A DNA stretch of 62,841 bases from the IMG/VR virus record IMGVR_UViG_3300033064_004529, positions 1 through 62,841 of that record, one strand, 5' to 3'. The notes beneath the pieces are model-generated. The model was not told the origin of the DNA, ran no database searches, and saw only the letters and a program-made list of their open reading frames with translations. The stretch comes from a virus. Positions within the stretch are counted from its first letter, which is position 1. Each line of letters begins with the position of its first letter. The translations under genes were made by a program, and so were the position numbers. Below, in pieces: positions 42,326 to 49,120 of this stretch.

Positions 42326-42334
42326 TTTTTATAG
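42326..42334 (+). promoter_or_regulatory. TATA box before 42367
   Basis: TTTTTATAG, 33-41 bases before ATG 42367, with leader TTGACCTAAAGATG at 42356-42369. Confidence 0.65.
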
Positions 42335-42366
42335 TCCTCTCCTTACCTTATTTTATTGACCTAAAG

Positions 42367-42522
42367 ATGACCGAGCAAATGGAAGCAGTTATAGAATGCC
42401 TCAACCGGATTGCGGAGGCATTAGAGATCATCGCCGGGACTCCATGCGATGACTGTGAGTGCATCCACCCCGATGAGGTGTATCAATATATCTGTGAAAA
42501 CCCACCGGAGAGAGAAATATGA
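42367..42522 (+). CDS. Small protein, 51 aa
   Basis: Start at 42367 is fixed by the shared leader directly before it. Helical start (MEAVIECLNRIAEALEII) followed by CDDCECIHPDEVYQYIC, a possible zinc site. Overlaps the next start by four bases. Confidence 0.6.
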   Translation: MTEQMEAVIECLNRIAEALEIIAGTPCDDCECIHPDEVYQYICENPPEREI

Positions 42523-42680
42523 CGCTTCAAGATGAACGGGGACACAAGTTGAAGTACGCCATCTACGTGGATGCAGAGACTTACCCCGAGGAGGATGAGG
42601 CAATAGAGTACGTCAACATCATTCTCCGCCACCTCTTCACGAACGAGGACTCGATAACGGATTGGGATGGTCCACTATAA
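42519..42680 (+). CDS. Hypothetical protein, 53 aa
   Basis: ATGA overlap on the left, TAATG overlap on the right. Acidic alpha/beta protein (KYAIYVDAETYPEEDEAIEYV). No family recognised. Confidence 0.55.
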   Translation: MTLQDERGHKLKYAIYVDAETYPEEDEAIEYVNIILRHLFTNEDSITDWDGPL

Positions 42681-42844
42681 TGCCTAAGTGTAAGAAATGT
42701 AAGAAGGAGCTTGCACTCAAGGGATTCGAGAGATACAAGGAGGAGGAACAAGTAGACATATACGCTTGCCAGACTAGGGGATGTCCCCTTAAGGACAAGA
42801 ACATTCTTCAGACTTTACCAACAACTGCGAAAGAGGTGAGTTAA
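42680..42844 (+). CDS. Zinc-ribbon protein, 54 aa
   Basis: Opens MPKCKKCKKE; second pair C-x-T-RGC completes a ribbon. Ends TLPTTAKEVS across a junction signal copy (ACAACTGCGAAAGAGGTG). Function unknown. Confidence 0.6.
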   Translation: MPKCKKCKKELALKGFERYKEEEQVDIYACQTRGCPLKDKNILQTLPTTAKEVS

Positions 42845-43047
42845 TGGTTGAAAAAAGCTGTCTAAAATGTAATGCGGTGAAGGTATGTAGCACCTGGCAG
42901 GGATTTCGCCCGTGGATCGGACAAGTATCTACCGAGCATGGTAACTATTCCAAGATGGATGAAACCTACAAGGCAATCGCAGAAATAGTCGCCAATGTCT
43001 GCTACATCTATCATGGTTTGGACTCAAGTACGAAGGAGGAAAGTTAA
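42844..43047 (+). CDS. Small cysteine protein, 67 aa
   Basis: One-base overlap with the previous stop. CLKCNAVKVC near the start and one later Cys. Ends GLDSSTKEES over a CATGGTTT-type junction signal. Function unknown. Confidence 0.55.
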   Translation: MVEKSCLKCNAVKVCSTWQGFRPWIGQVSTEHGNYSKMDETYKAIAEIVANVCYIYHGLDSSTKEES

Positions 43048-43863
43048 ATGCACTACCATAATGTGTTCTTGGTGCGGGCCTCAAACAAGCTTAGTGCCTT
43101 GAAACTAACTGAGATGTTCCTAGAGCCATATAGTGAACAGAAAGAGGTTGATCCATACAAGGATTACCTAACAGACAATGACATAGAACGGATGTGCAAG
43201 CACTACAAGATAGACCCCAACGATAAGGGGGCGGTTCTCGATAAACTCCTAGATTGGGATGGAGACGCAGGGGGGTATGATGAACATGGTAAACTCTTCC
43301 ATTGGAGGACATACAACCCCGATGGAGAATGGGACTGGAAACAGTGGGGTGGCCGATGGTCCTGGTGGGATTACTACAAGGAATACAGAGATGTTCTCTT
43401 CAAGGAATACGATCCTGAAACTGGAAGTGGAACGTATTGGAATAGGTTCCACGATTCCGAGGTGGCGGGAAAGAAGGCGACTGTAACGTTCCCAGATGGA
43501 ACGGTTCAACGAATAGACTATGGGACAGCGTACCCCTTCCAGACGTGGTGTAATGACCACCCCGAGATGTTCGAGGTGAAGGACGCGACAGACCCCAAGT
43601 TCTTCGAGTTGATTGAAACAGGAATCAAATCACACTACAAGTCGGTGACATGGTGGGAGAAACAAAAGGAGGAGCATGAGAGCAAGGACGATCCCTCGGA
43701 CATGGCTTCGTGGTATCAGAAAAAACTAGATAAGTCGGGTCAACGATGGGGGACGGCTACCTACTTCTGGAACATCACGGAAAACTCATTCGGATACAAC
43801 AAAGAAGAAATATTAGAGGAGCCGGAAAGGTGGTTCTTGGTAAATGTTGACTTACATTCGTAG
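43048..43863 (+). CDS. Hypothetical protein, 271 aa, Trp/Asp-rich
   Basis: Largest protein of this stretch. The middle is rich in Trp, Tyr and Asp (WRTYNPDGEWDWKQWGGRWSWWDYYKEY), with alternating acidic helices. I recognise no enzyme motif. Size and complexity argue for a specific role, for example host-protein inhibition, but there is no direct evidence. Confidence 0.6.
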   Translation: MHYHNVFLVRASNKLSALKLTEMFLEPYSEQKEVDPYKDYLTDNDIERMCKHYKIDPNDKGAVLDKLLDWDGDAGGYDEHGKLFHWRTYNPDGEWDWKQWGGRWSWWDYYKEYRDVLFKEYDPETGSGTYWNRFHDSEVAGKKATVTFPDGTVQRIDYGTAYPFQTWCNDHPEMFEVKDATDPKFFELIETGIKSHYKSVTWWEKQKEEHESKDDPSDMASWYQKKLDKSGQRWGTATYFWNITENSFGYNKEEILEEPERWFLVNVDLHS

Positions 43864-43886
43864 TTTAACTTCAAAGGTGAAAACGG

Positions 43887-44186
43887 ATGGATGAAGAAAC
43901 GGAATATCTTAGTATAAGTTCCGCGGGAATTGAAGAAGTAGAGATTCACATGCCCGAGAGAAGTCCTTGGAACTTCTTTCAGCAGTTAGTGAGAGAGCGT
44001 CCAGAACTGGACCAACGCCTTATCTATCTTCATTGGTTCATAAACAAACACCGAAGAGAAGCAGGAAAGGCGGAAAAAACCATCAGAGAAACATGCTATG
44101 ACTTACTCGAACATGTAGTAAACCAATGGACGGAGATTGACGAAGATGTTCGGAGTTTAGAATCAACTGCGAGGAATGTGGAATGA
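43887..44186 (+). CDS. Hypothetical helical protein, 99 aa
   Basis: ATG after AAAGGTGAAAACGG, the junction-signal leader. Helical and charged; ends SLESTARNVE over another signal copy (ATCAACTGCGAGGAATG). Overlaps the next gene by four bases. Confidence 0.6.
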   Translation: MDEETEYLSISSAGIEEVEIHMPERSPWNFFQQLVRERPELDQRLIYLHWFINKHRREAGKAEKTIRETCYDLLEHVVNQWTEIDEDVRSLESTARNVE

Positions 44187-44485
44187 CCGCGAATGCAGGG
44201 ATCGAAAAGAGTGGGGGCACACTTACCTTTGAAGATACATATGTGTCTATGGACCTTGTAGATGGTGAAGTAATAATTGGGCTGATTCTACTCTGTAAAG
44301 ATTGTGGAGGGAGGCTTCGCAAGTTCGGTGGAACCCTCATCGACTATGACCGCGTATATGGAGACGATTTCCTAGTCTGTAAGGATTGTGGAAAAAAGGG
44401 AAAAATACGAGAGGACAGAACAGAGAAAATAATTTCCATCTATAAGAAGGTTCAACTACAACCCCCAGAGGAGTTCAAACGATGA
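44183..44485 (+). CDS. Zinc-ribbon protein, 100 aa
   Basis: Two CKDCG knuckles at about 38-42 and 66-70 frame a single zinc ribbon. Beta-rich N-terminus. C-terminus falls into a diverged junction signal. Function unknown, possibly nucleic-acid binding. Confidence 0.65.
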   Translation: MTANAGIEKSGGTLTFEDTYVSMDLVDGEVIIGLILLCKDCGGRLRKFGGTLIDYDRVYGDDFLVCKDCGKKGKIREDRTEKIISIYKKVQLQPPEEFKR

Positions 44486-44520
44486 AGGTTCATAGTTCAA
44501 CAGGAAGTGCGATAGAATGA
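44482..44520 (+). other. Tag-only mini reading frame, 12 codons
   Basis: An ATG overlapping the previous stop opens a frame encoding only MKVHSSTGSAIE, which is the translated junction signal (CATAGTTC at 44491). It seems to be a junction signal with its own start but no gene body. Translation is uncertain. Confidence 0.3.
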
Positions 44521-44678
44521 AAATGGTTTCAGTTATAAAAATGGTACATTGTCCTGATGGAAGAACGCGCAAATCACTTAGGGATTGTATGGAGTGTAAG
44601 AATCACCTGAACTTGCTTTTCTCAGAGCATGTCCAATGCGACTATCAGAGTTCGACACAAAGGACGAATGAAACATGA
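44517..44678 (+). CDS. Small zinc protein, 53 aa, DCxxCxxH family
   Basis: Pattern CPDGR ... RDCMECKNHL ... VQCDYQSS matches the proteins at 38511 and 45406. Ends in a junction signal (CAGAGTTC at 44646). Function unknown; metal binding is inferred. Confidence 0.6.
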   Translation: MKMVSVIKMVHCPDGRTRKSLRDCMECKNHLNLLFSEHVQCDYQSSTQRTNET

Positions 44679-44833
44679 GAAATGCGGTGGAGCCTAAATA
44701 TTGTCCCTTATGTGGAAAATCAAACATCGAAACGGAATATGATAACCGGGGGAACGGTAGTTTCTCAGAGTGGTACTGGATTAAATGCCCAGATTGCGAT
44801 GCCAATGGAGAGGTGGAGGTAAATCGAACGTGA
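44675..44833 (+). CDS. Zinc-ribbon protein, 52 aa
   Basis: Four-base overlap with the previous gene. CPLCGKSN and CPDCDANG make one ribbon of about 30 residues. Function unknown. Confidence 0.65.
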   Translation: MRNAVEPKYCPLCGKSNIETEYDNRGNGSFSEWYWIKCPDCDANGEVEVNRT

Positions 44834-44863
44834 TTCACACTTTACACCGAAGAGTGATATGAA

Positions 44864-45163
44864 ATGGTAGCAAATATATTCGCAACGGAGTCAATAGACT
44901 GGAAGGGCGAACTAGACCATCATAAAACAGAGGAAATCAGGCTTGTTGTCAAAGACGTTTCTACTTATGATTGTGGTCTTCAACAATGGGGGGTAGTTCT
45001 CCAATATTGGCACATATCAGAAGATAAAATGAGAGATGTCCCCGCTGAGTGGTGGGACTACTACACTCTATGTCGTTTCCAGTTCTCTGATTGGGCATGT
45101 GATTATGCTAATCTTCTCACTCTGAAAGAGATTAAGGCGTCAATCGAGATGCTTAAGGATTGA
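44864..45163 (+). CDS. Hypothetical protein, 99 aa
   Basis: Aromatic-rich alpha/beta protein (YDCGLQQWGVVLQYWHISED ... WWDYYTLCRFQFSDWACDY). Ends before a CGTGGTTT-type junction signal that supplies the next leader. No family recognised. Confidence 0.6.
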   Translation: MVANIFATESIDWKGELDHHKTEEIRLVVKDVSTYDCGLQQWGVVLQYWHISEDKMRDVPAEWWDYYTLCRFQFSDWACDYANLLTLKEIKASIEMLKD

Positions 45164-45191
45164 TTCGTGGTTTGTCAAGAAGGGCGATAAA

Positions 45192-45401
45192 ATGAGGAAG
45201 GTTAGCGTAAGAATCGACCTATTCATGACGGACGCCTTCATTAAGGAGTGGATTACAGACAACATCTTCTTTGGTGAAGGAAAGGAAGTAGAATATGGGG
45301 AAGGCTATGTGAAACACGCATTAGAGAACTATATCATCGAACACGACACGAAGGGAATCTCATTTAAACATAAACTCCTAGAAAGTTCGGAGTTGTCATA
45401 G
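45192..45401 (+). CDS. Hypothetical protein, 69 aa
   Basis: ATG after AAGGGCGATAAA, the recurrent leader. Alpha/beta, charged. No family recognised. Confidence 0.6.
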   Translation: MRKVSVRIDLFMTDAFIKEWITDNIFFGEGKEVEYGEGYVKHALENYIIEHDTKGISFKHKLLESSELS

Positions 45402-45405
45402 AAGT

Positions 45406-45564
45406 ATGAGAGAAATTCAAATAGAAAAACTTGTGATGTGTCCTTGGGCACACGATCACTATGAGGCGCTTGATGACTGCGAAAAGTGTGAACACCACTC
45501 TGAACGATTTTTCCTTATGCATGTAAAATGTACTTATCAGAGTTCGGGGGAAAAGGCGAAGTGA
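45406..45564 (+). CDS. Small zinc protein, 52 aa, DCxxCxxH family
   Basis: CPWAH ... DDCEKCEHH ... VKCTYQSSGEKAK: same spacing of metal ligands as 38511 and 44517. C-terminal residues are the translated junction signal (CAGAGTTC at 45538). Overlaps the next GTG start by four bases. Confidence 0.6.
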   Translation: MREIQIEKLVMCPWAHDHYEALDDCEKCEHHSERFFLMHVKCTYQSSGEKAK

Positions 45565-45764
45565 TAGTAGCGACACCAGACGGAAGTTTCTTCAGCGAAG
45601 GGGCATCCGAACTAGACAACTATAAGTGGAAGCTCACGAAGATCACCCAGGAATACGCGGGTCACCTATGTCAGAAAAGCCAGGACTATGTAGTTTATCG
45701 CCCCCTAACCTTAAGGGAAAAGACACATAGGGGGGTTCACTCGGGAGGAAGTCTGAATGTGTAA
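45561..45764 (+). CDS. Hypothetical protein, 67 aa
   Basis: GTG at 45561 is preferred because GTGA overlaps the previous stop and GGCGAA precedes it. Mixed composition, basic C-terminus (LREKTHRGVHSGG). Overlaps the next gene by eight bases. No family recognised. Confidence 0.5.
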   Translation: MIVATPDGSFFSEGASELDNYKWKLTKITQEYAGHLCQKSQDYVVYRPLTLREKTHRGVHSGGSLNV

Positions 45765-46038
45765 GTGGGGTACGGATGTAGAGGTACAAGTAACTGTGCC
45801 AGCAGATGAAAGTTATACGGGGGAGGACCGCGTGGATATTAAGAAGGTTGATGCGTGTATCGCACCCATCGTTAAGGCACTCAATGAGGTGGGGATACGA
45901 ACGGACAGTTCTTGTTGCGGTCATTTTAAACGGGATGGGTGGATAGTATTGCACGACGGGAGGGAGTTGGTGATACGCCCCAACGAACGATATAGTTGTA
46001 TCACAAATCCTCAGAGTTCAGGAGAAACAGCGAAATGA
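45757..46038 (+). CDS. Conserved phage-type hypothetical protein, 93 aa
   Basis: The segment VDACIAPIVKALNEVGIRTDSSCCGHFKRDG-x-I-x-LHDGRELVI matches a small protein found in many phages and prophages, with an invariant SCCGH centre; its function is not known to me. Ends NPQSSGETAK over a junction signal (CAGAGTTC at 46012). Confidence 0.65.
   Translation: MCKWGTDVEVQVTVPADESYTGEDRVDIKKVDACIAPIVKALNEVGIRTDSSCCGHFKRDGWIVLHDGRELVIRPNERYSCITNPQSSGETAK
46012..46037 (+). repeat. Junction signal copy (CAGAGTTC type)
   Basis: CAGAGTTC-AGGAGAA-ACAGCGAAATG across the end of one gene and the start of the next. Confidence 0.7.
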
Positions 46039-46199
46039 AGTGTCCTAATTGTGAGGCGGATGCCTTTCTTGTGAATCCAAAACATGATATTTGGCAGTGT
46101 TCAGAGTCAGGCACGATATATGAGAAGAAACCCTGTATGTATGGGTGTTTTTTCGGAGTTGTTACTAAACCACGAGGAGACGAACATGAACCTAGATAA
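46035..46199 (+). CDS. Zinc-ribbon protein, 54 aa
   Basis: CPNCEADAF and later C-x13-C residues; resembles a single ribbon (WQCSESGTIY). ATGA overlap with the previous gene. The end runs through a junction signal in another frame (GVVTKPRGDEH). Confidence 0.6.
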   Translation: MKCPNCEADAFLVNPKHDIWQCSESGTIYEKKPCMYGCFFGVVTKPRGDEHEPR

Positions 46200-46389
46200 A
46201 ATAACGGCGCTTATTAACCTCATTGCTACGTTAGCTTGTGGTGTTGTAGCCCTAATTCAATTATTTGTCTTCAATAATTGGGGCGCGGCAATCATAAATG
46301 CGGGGTTAGCGATACTAAATGCGTGGCTATTCAACCTTAATGGTGGGTTCGCAGTTATCTCGGAAAAGGTGAAAAAAAATGTGTTATAG
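46186..46389 (+). CDS. Two-span membrane protein, 67 aa
   Basis: Start at 46186 follows CGAGGAGACGAAC. Two spans: ALINLIATLACGVVALIQLFVF and AAIINAGLAILNAWLF. Small hydrophobic protein, role unknown (holin or membrane stress protein are options). Confidence 0.6.
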   Translation: MNLDKITALINLIATLACGVVALIQLFVFNNWGAAIINAGLAILNAWLFNLNGGFAVISEKVKKNVL

Positions 46390-46561
46390 GTGTGATTTGC
46401 TTGATGAGTTGTTCAAAAGAACTCCGCTTACAAATAGGGATTATTGGGTTATGACAGAGTTGTTTGTTTTCCTTCATGAAGGAAAAGACTACTGTGATTA
46501 TCGTGGTTCTGTTACTAAGACGATATATACTGTAAATACTGAGGAAGGCATAAATAACTAG
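46379..46561 (+). CDS. Hypothetical protein, 60 aa
   Basis: Overlaps the previous stop. Two cysteines in MCYRCDLLDELF and one late. Ends over a CGTGGTTC-type signal with an extension TATATACTGTAAATACTGAGGAAGG that recurs near 61165. Last gene before the guide array. Confidence 0.55.
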   Translation: MCYRCDLLDELFKRTPLTNRDYWVMTELFVFLHEGKDYCDYRGSVTKTIYTVNTEEGINN

Positions 46562-46576
46562 GGGATTATATCACTG

Positions 46577-46647
46577 TTGACCCGCCCGCGGTATAAGAGT
46601 TTTTGGGGGTTTTCCCCTTCATCTTGGGTCAATTTACCGCGGGCGGG
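46577..46647. other. Nested GC-rich inverted repeats upstream of the guide array
   Basis: Perfect 13-base arms CCCGCCCGCGGTA (46581-46593) and TACCGCGGGCGGG (46635-46647). An alternative pair TTGACCC (46577-46583)/GGGTCAA (46626-46632) encloses a small GGGGTTTTCCCC hairpin. The two folds exclude each other. Could end transcription of the small genes, isolate the array, or act in replication. There is no gene in 46562-46720. Confidence 0.65.
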
Positions 46648-46652
46648 CAATA

Positions 46653-46661
46653 CTTAAATAG
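46653..46661 (+). promoter_or_regulatory. TATA box of the guide array
   Basis: CTTAAATAG, about 60 bases before the first repeat. With archaeal spacing, transcription would begin near 46685, giving a leader of about 35 bases before the array. Confidence 0.55.
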
Positions 46662-46720
46662 AAGCAAACGGTTCTTTTCTCTGTGTCTTCTCTAATGGAA
46701 TACAATAGCCATAGTGTACC

Positions 46721-47074
46721 TGAAACCCACTCTAAAGGTGCGAGCCAAAGGCATAATGAACTCCATTCACGTATTGCGAGCCACCTCGATGATGAAGCCC
46801 ATGGGGAAGATGCGAGCCATATCACAAGTGAAACCCATTGAATTACTGCGAGTCAGCCAGAAATGAAATGAAGACCATTCTAACGTTGCGAGCCAAGAAT
46901 AAAGTGAAACCCATGTTTTGTATGCAAGTCATAACAACAGTGAAGCCCAAGTGTGTATTACGAGCCAACACCCCCATGAAACCCAAGATTAGGGTGCGAG
47001 CCATTAGTAAAGTGAAGCCCATGCTAATATGCGAGCCAAGTCAGCGATGAAACCCACGATAATGATGCGATGTT
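46721..47074 (+). repeat. TIGR-type dual-repeat guide array, ten units
   Basis: Two alternating 9-base repeats, TGAAACCCA and TGCGAGCCA (both fit TGMRASCCA), are separated by variable 9-base spacers, so each unit is 36 bases. Unit starts: 46721, 46757, 46793, 46829, 46869, 46905, 46941, 46977, 47013, 47048. Minor repeat variants occur (TGAAGCCCA, TGAACTCCA, TGCAAGTCA, TACGAGCCA). One spacer is 13 bases (46856-46868), one 8. The last loop repeat is degenerate (TGCGATGTT). This is the layout reported for TIGR arrays that yield 36-nt tigRNAs. Confidence 0.9.
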
Positions 47075-47076
47075 CG

Positions 47077-47090
47077 CCCCTTTTTTTTAG
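47077..47090 (+). terminator. T-run terminator after the array
   Basis: GCCCC followed by eight Ts directly after the last unit; U-rich ends are the usual archaeal stop signal. Confidence 0.55.
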
Positions 47091-47107
47091 TAAGGTATTA
47101 AGCAAGA

Positions 47108-47115
47108 CTTATATG
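47108..47115 (+). promoter_or_regulatory. TATA box before the phosphoesterase gene
   Basis: CTTATATG, 27-34 bases before ATG 47142. Confidence 0.6.
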
Positions 47116-47141
47116 TTAGAATCACCCCACCTCTTAATAAC

Positions 47142-48026
47142 ATGTTAAAAATCAAAACTCGTTACGATAGTACCCCGTGGATTCAATCCACCAAAGAAGC
47201 CGTGAAGCTCCTCACCACAGGAGACTGGCACGCACTCGACAAATGGGGCATATGCCCCCCCGCCTTCTCAACCAAAGAAGGCACACCCCTGCACCCAAGC
47301 AAAGTCCAGAAGAAAATCTACCGTGAAACCGTTAAACTCTGCAAGAAAATAGGGCATGTAGACGTAGCCATCCTCATGGGAGACATGGCGGAAGGAAAAC
47401 AGTCGAAGGCGTTCGGAGTACCCCTCATGGACGCGGACACCGACAACCAGGTTGAAGCTGCTTTCCAGTTCTACGAGGCGACCGTCCATGAACACTGCAC
47501 CCCGGATATTGTACTTGCCATCATGGGGACGCCCTACCACCGGTCCGTCGGAATAGGCGGAGACCTTGATTATCAGGTGGCGTCTAAAATCGCCCAGTTG
47601 GATAATGTCATTTTTGGACAACCGAACTTGAGCTTCCTACTCGGGAAGGATAAGGTCAGGTGGAACCTTCAGCACCGAGTCAGTATAGCCCGAGTCAACC
47701 GCATGATGCCCCTAGAGAAAACCTACCGCTTCTACAACAATCTGGAGCTTATGAGCTGGACTGGAAACCCTAAGCGTGTGCCGGACATGGTGGTTCGGGC
47801 GCACAGACACGACCCGCAAGTACCCTTCCCATTGGGGCAAGGGCGCAGGTGGGCTATGGTGACTCCCCCCCTCAAGGTGGTGGACGAGTACGCGTCTGTG
47901 ATGGCGTATCCTGTGGGTCCAACCAGCGCGGGATTGATGACCGTGAAACAGTATGGATTGGGTGACTTTGCAGGTAAATACTATCCCATCAAGGTCGAAA
48001 CTGATTCAGTGGAGGTGATAGGGTGA
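47142..48026 (+). CDS. Calcineurin-like metallophosphoesterase, 294 aa
   Basis: All family motifs are present: GDWH at 27-30, GD at 80-81 (ILMGDMAEG), GTPYH at 129-133 in place of GNHD, H178 and H221-x-H223 (RAHRHDP). This fold covers protein phosphatases, 2',3'-cyclic nucleotide enzymes and Mre11-type nucleases. It has its own promoter and overlaps the Tas-like gene by four bases (GTGA), between two guide arrays. A nuclease partner for the nuclease-less Tas is possible but unproven. Confidence 0.85.
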   Translation: MLKIKTRYDSTPWIQSTKEAVKLLTTGDWHALDKWGICPPAFSTKEGTPLHPSKVQKKIYRETVKLCKKIGHVDVAILMGDMAEGKQSKAFGVPLMDADTDNQVEAAFQFYEATVHEHCTPDIVLAIMGTPYHRSVGIGGDLDYQVASKIAQLDNVIFGQPNLSFLLGKDKVRWNLQHRVSIARVNRMMPLEKTYRFYNNLELMSWTGNPKRVPDMVVRAHRHDPQVPFPLGQGRRWAMVTPPLKVVDEYASVMAYPVGPTSAGLMTVKQYGLGDFAGKYYPIKVETDSVEVIG

Positions 48027-49045
48027 CGCCTAAAGCCATTCCCGGCGTGAAACCCAAGCCCACCGTGCGAGAAGAGAAGGTGGACCTTGTTACCTTCACT
48101 GAATCCGACACAGTGGAAGATGCTGTCCGTCGTCATAAGCGGGCTGAACGCAAAGTCCTCAGAGAAGCCCTTGGAATAACCCTTGGAGAACTCATGATAG
48201 GCGCAGACTTTGAGACCCTTACACGTGACTTGTGGACCGTAGACGATACAAAGAACCGGATAGGACATCAAGTCAGAGCCACCGTGCAGAACAGACTACT
48301 CCGGCGCTCTCCCTACTGGGGTGAAATCAAGGCACTGAGAAAGAGTAAGGAATCGGATCGTAAGGAGATAGCTAAACTCATCAAGAAGGCGTCCAAGGAG
48401 CTAGGTTATGAGGAGAATGAGATCACAAAGCAACGGGACTTGGCGTTGGCACAGCACACCACCTATCAACTTATGGATATTATGAAGAATGAAATAGCCA
48501 AGGCACTCACAGGGGAACTAATCAAGATGCCCTTATGGAACGGTTACCTTCAACACGTTGTCGGTATCAGCACCCTCACCGCCTCCAAGCTCATCTATCT
48601 CGTGAAGGATGTAACCCGATTCAGCCAGCCCTCTAAACTGTTAAAGTATTCGGGACTAGCCGTGACAGACGGGAAGCCCGACCGCCCGAAGCGAGGCGTG
48701 GAACTGAACTACAACCCCGAACTCAAAGCCCTTCTACTCGGAGTCATCGGAGACAACTTCATCAAGTCGAAAAGCCAGTACCGAGTAATCTACGACAGAC
48801 GCAAGGCGTACACCGCCCAGCACCGCCCCGAGTGGGGAATCAACCCGAAGACGAAGAAGGAGAACTATAAGGCACACTACCACGCCGACGCCCGCAGAAT
48901 AATGGTGAAGCGCTTCGTCACCGAGTTCTGGAAGGCGGGATACCTCGCCGCGGGGTTGGAGGTGCCGACTCAGCCATATGCCGTGAGGATTCTTGGGCAT
49001 GATTTGGAGGAGGACGTTGTAAGTTATGTGCCACAAGATGAATGA
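48023..49045 (+). CDS. Tas-like RNA-guided protein with Nop/IS110-type domain, no nuclease, 340 aa
   Basis: GTG start with an ideal GGAGGTGA site at 48011-48018. Residues 105-165 form a basic coiled coil. Residues 168-310 match the IS110 C-terminal/Nop-like domain (PLWNGYLQHVVGISTLTASKLIYL, FSQPSKLLKYSGLA, RGVELNYNPELKALLLGVI, a Tyr/Arg helix and a final helix). The N-terminal DEDD RuvC domain of IS110 is absent, the catalytic SG is replaced by DG (217), and no HNH or RuvC motif is seen. With the flanking 36-base arrays this best fits a Nop-only Tas protein. Acts presumably as a tigRNA-bound DNA-binding complex. Confidence 0.8.
   Translation: MTPKAIPGVKPKPTVREEKVDLVTFTESDTVEDAVRRHKRAERKVLREALGITLGELMIGADFETLTRDLWTVDDTKNRIGHQVRATVQNRLLRRSPYWGEIKALRKSKESDRKEIAKLIKKASKELGYEENEITKQRDLALAQHTTYQLMDIMKNEIAKALTGELIKMPLWNGYLQHVVGISTLTASKLIYLVKDVTRFSQPSKLLKYSGLAVTDGKPDRPKRGVELNYNPELKALLLGVIGDNFIKSKSQYRVIYDRRKAYTAQHRPEWGINPKTKKENYKAHYHADARRIMVKRFVTEFWKAGYLAAGLEVPTQPYAVRILGHDLEEDVVSYVPQDE
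48048..48074 (+). repeat. Guide-array unit inside the tas coding start
   Basis: TGAAACCCA (48048-48056), a nine-base gap, then TGCGAGAAG (48066-48074) whose first six bases match the second repeat. It encodes the early residues VKPKPTVRE of the Tas-like protein. Exact 9-base spacing makes chance unlikely. Confidence 0.65.
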
Positions 49046-49105
49046 AACCCAAAAATGTTCTGCGAGCCAAGTGGGTAGTGAAAACCATCGTGAAATTGCG
49101 GGTCT
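49043..49105 (+). repeat. Second, short guide array (two units)
   Basis: TGAAACCCA at 49043 contains the stop codon of the tas gene. Then come spacer, TGCGAGCCA (49061), spacer, TGAAAACCA (49079), spacer and a decayed TGCGGGTCT (49097). Every repeat and spacer is nine bases, in phase with the 36-base period. Confidence 0.85.
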
Positions 49106-49120
49106 AGGGGGCGCCTCCTA

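Noticed and set aside
46838-47050. A 70-codon frame through the repeat array, encoding a 12-residue repeat (VKPK...RA)
   Set aside because: It is an automatic product of a 36-base repeat. Spacer bases vary freely at all codon positions, the frame is disturbed by the 13- and 8-base spacers, and it begins in mid-array without a ribosome site.
46721-47074. CRISPR array
   Set aside because: Repeats are 9 bases with 9-base spacers and two alternating repeat types; no cas gene is present.
48023-49045. Annotation of the Nop-domain protein as an IS110 transposase of an insertion sequence
   Set aside because: The N-terminal DEDD nuclease domain and the catalytic serine are missing, and no element ends or bridge-RNA-like flanks are apparent. 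The flanking 36-base arrays fit TIGR-Tas better.
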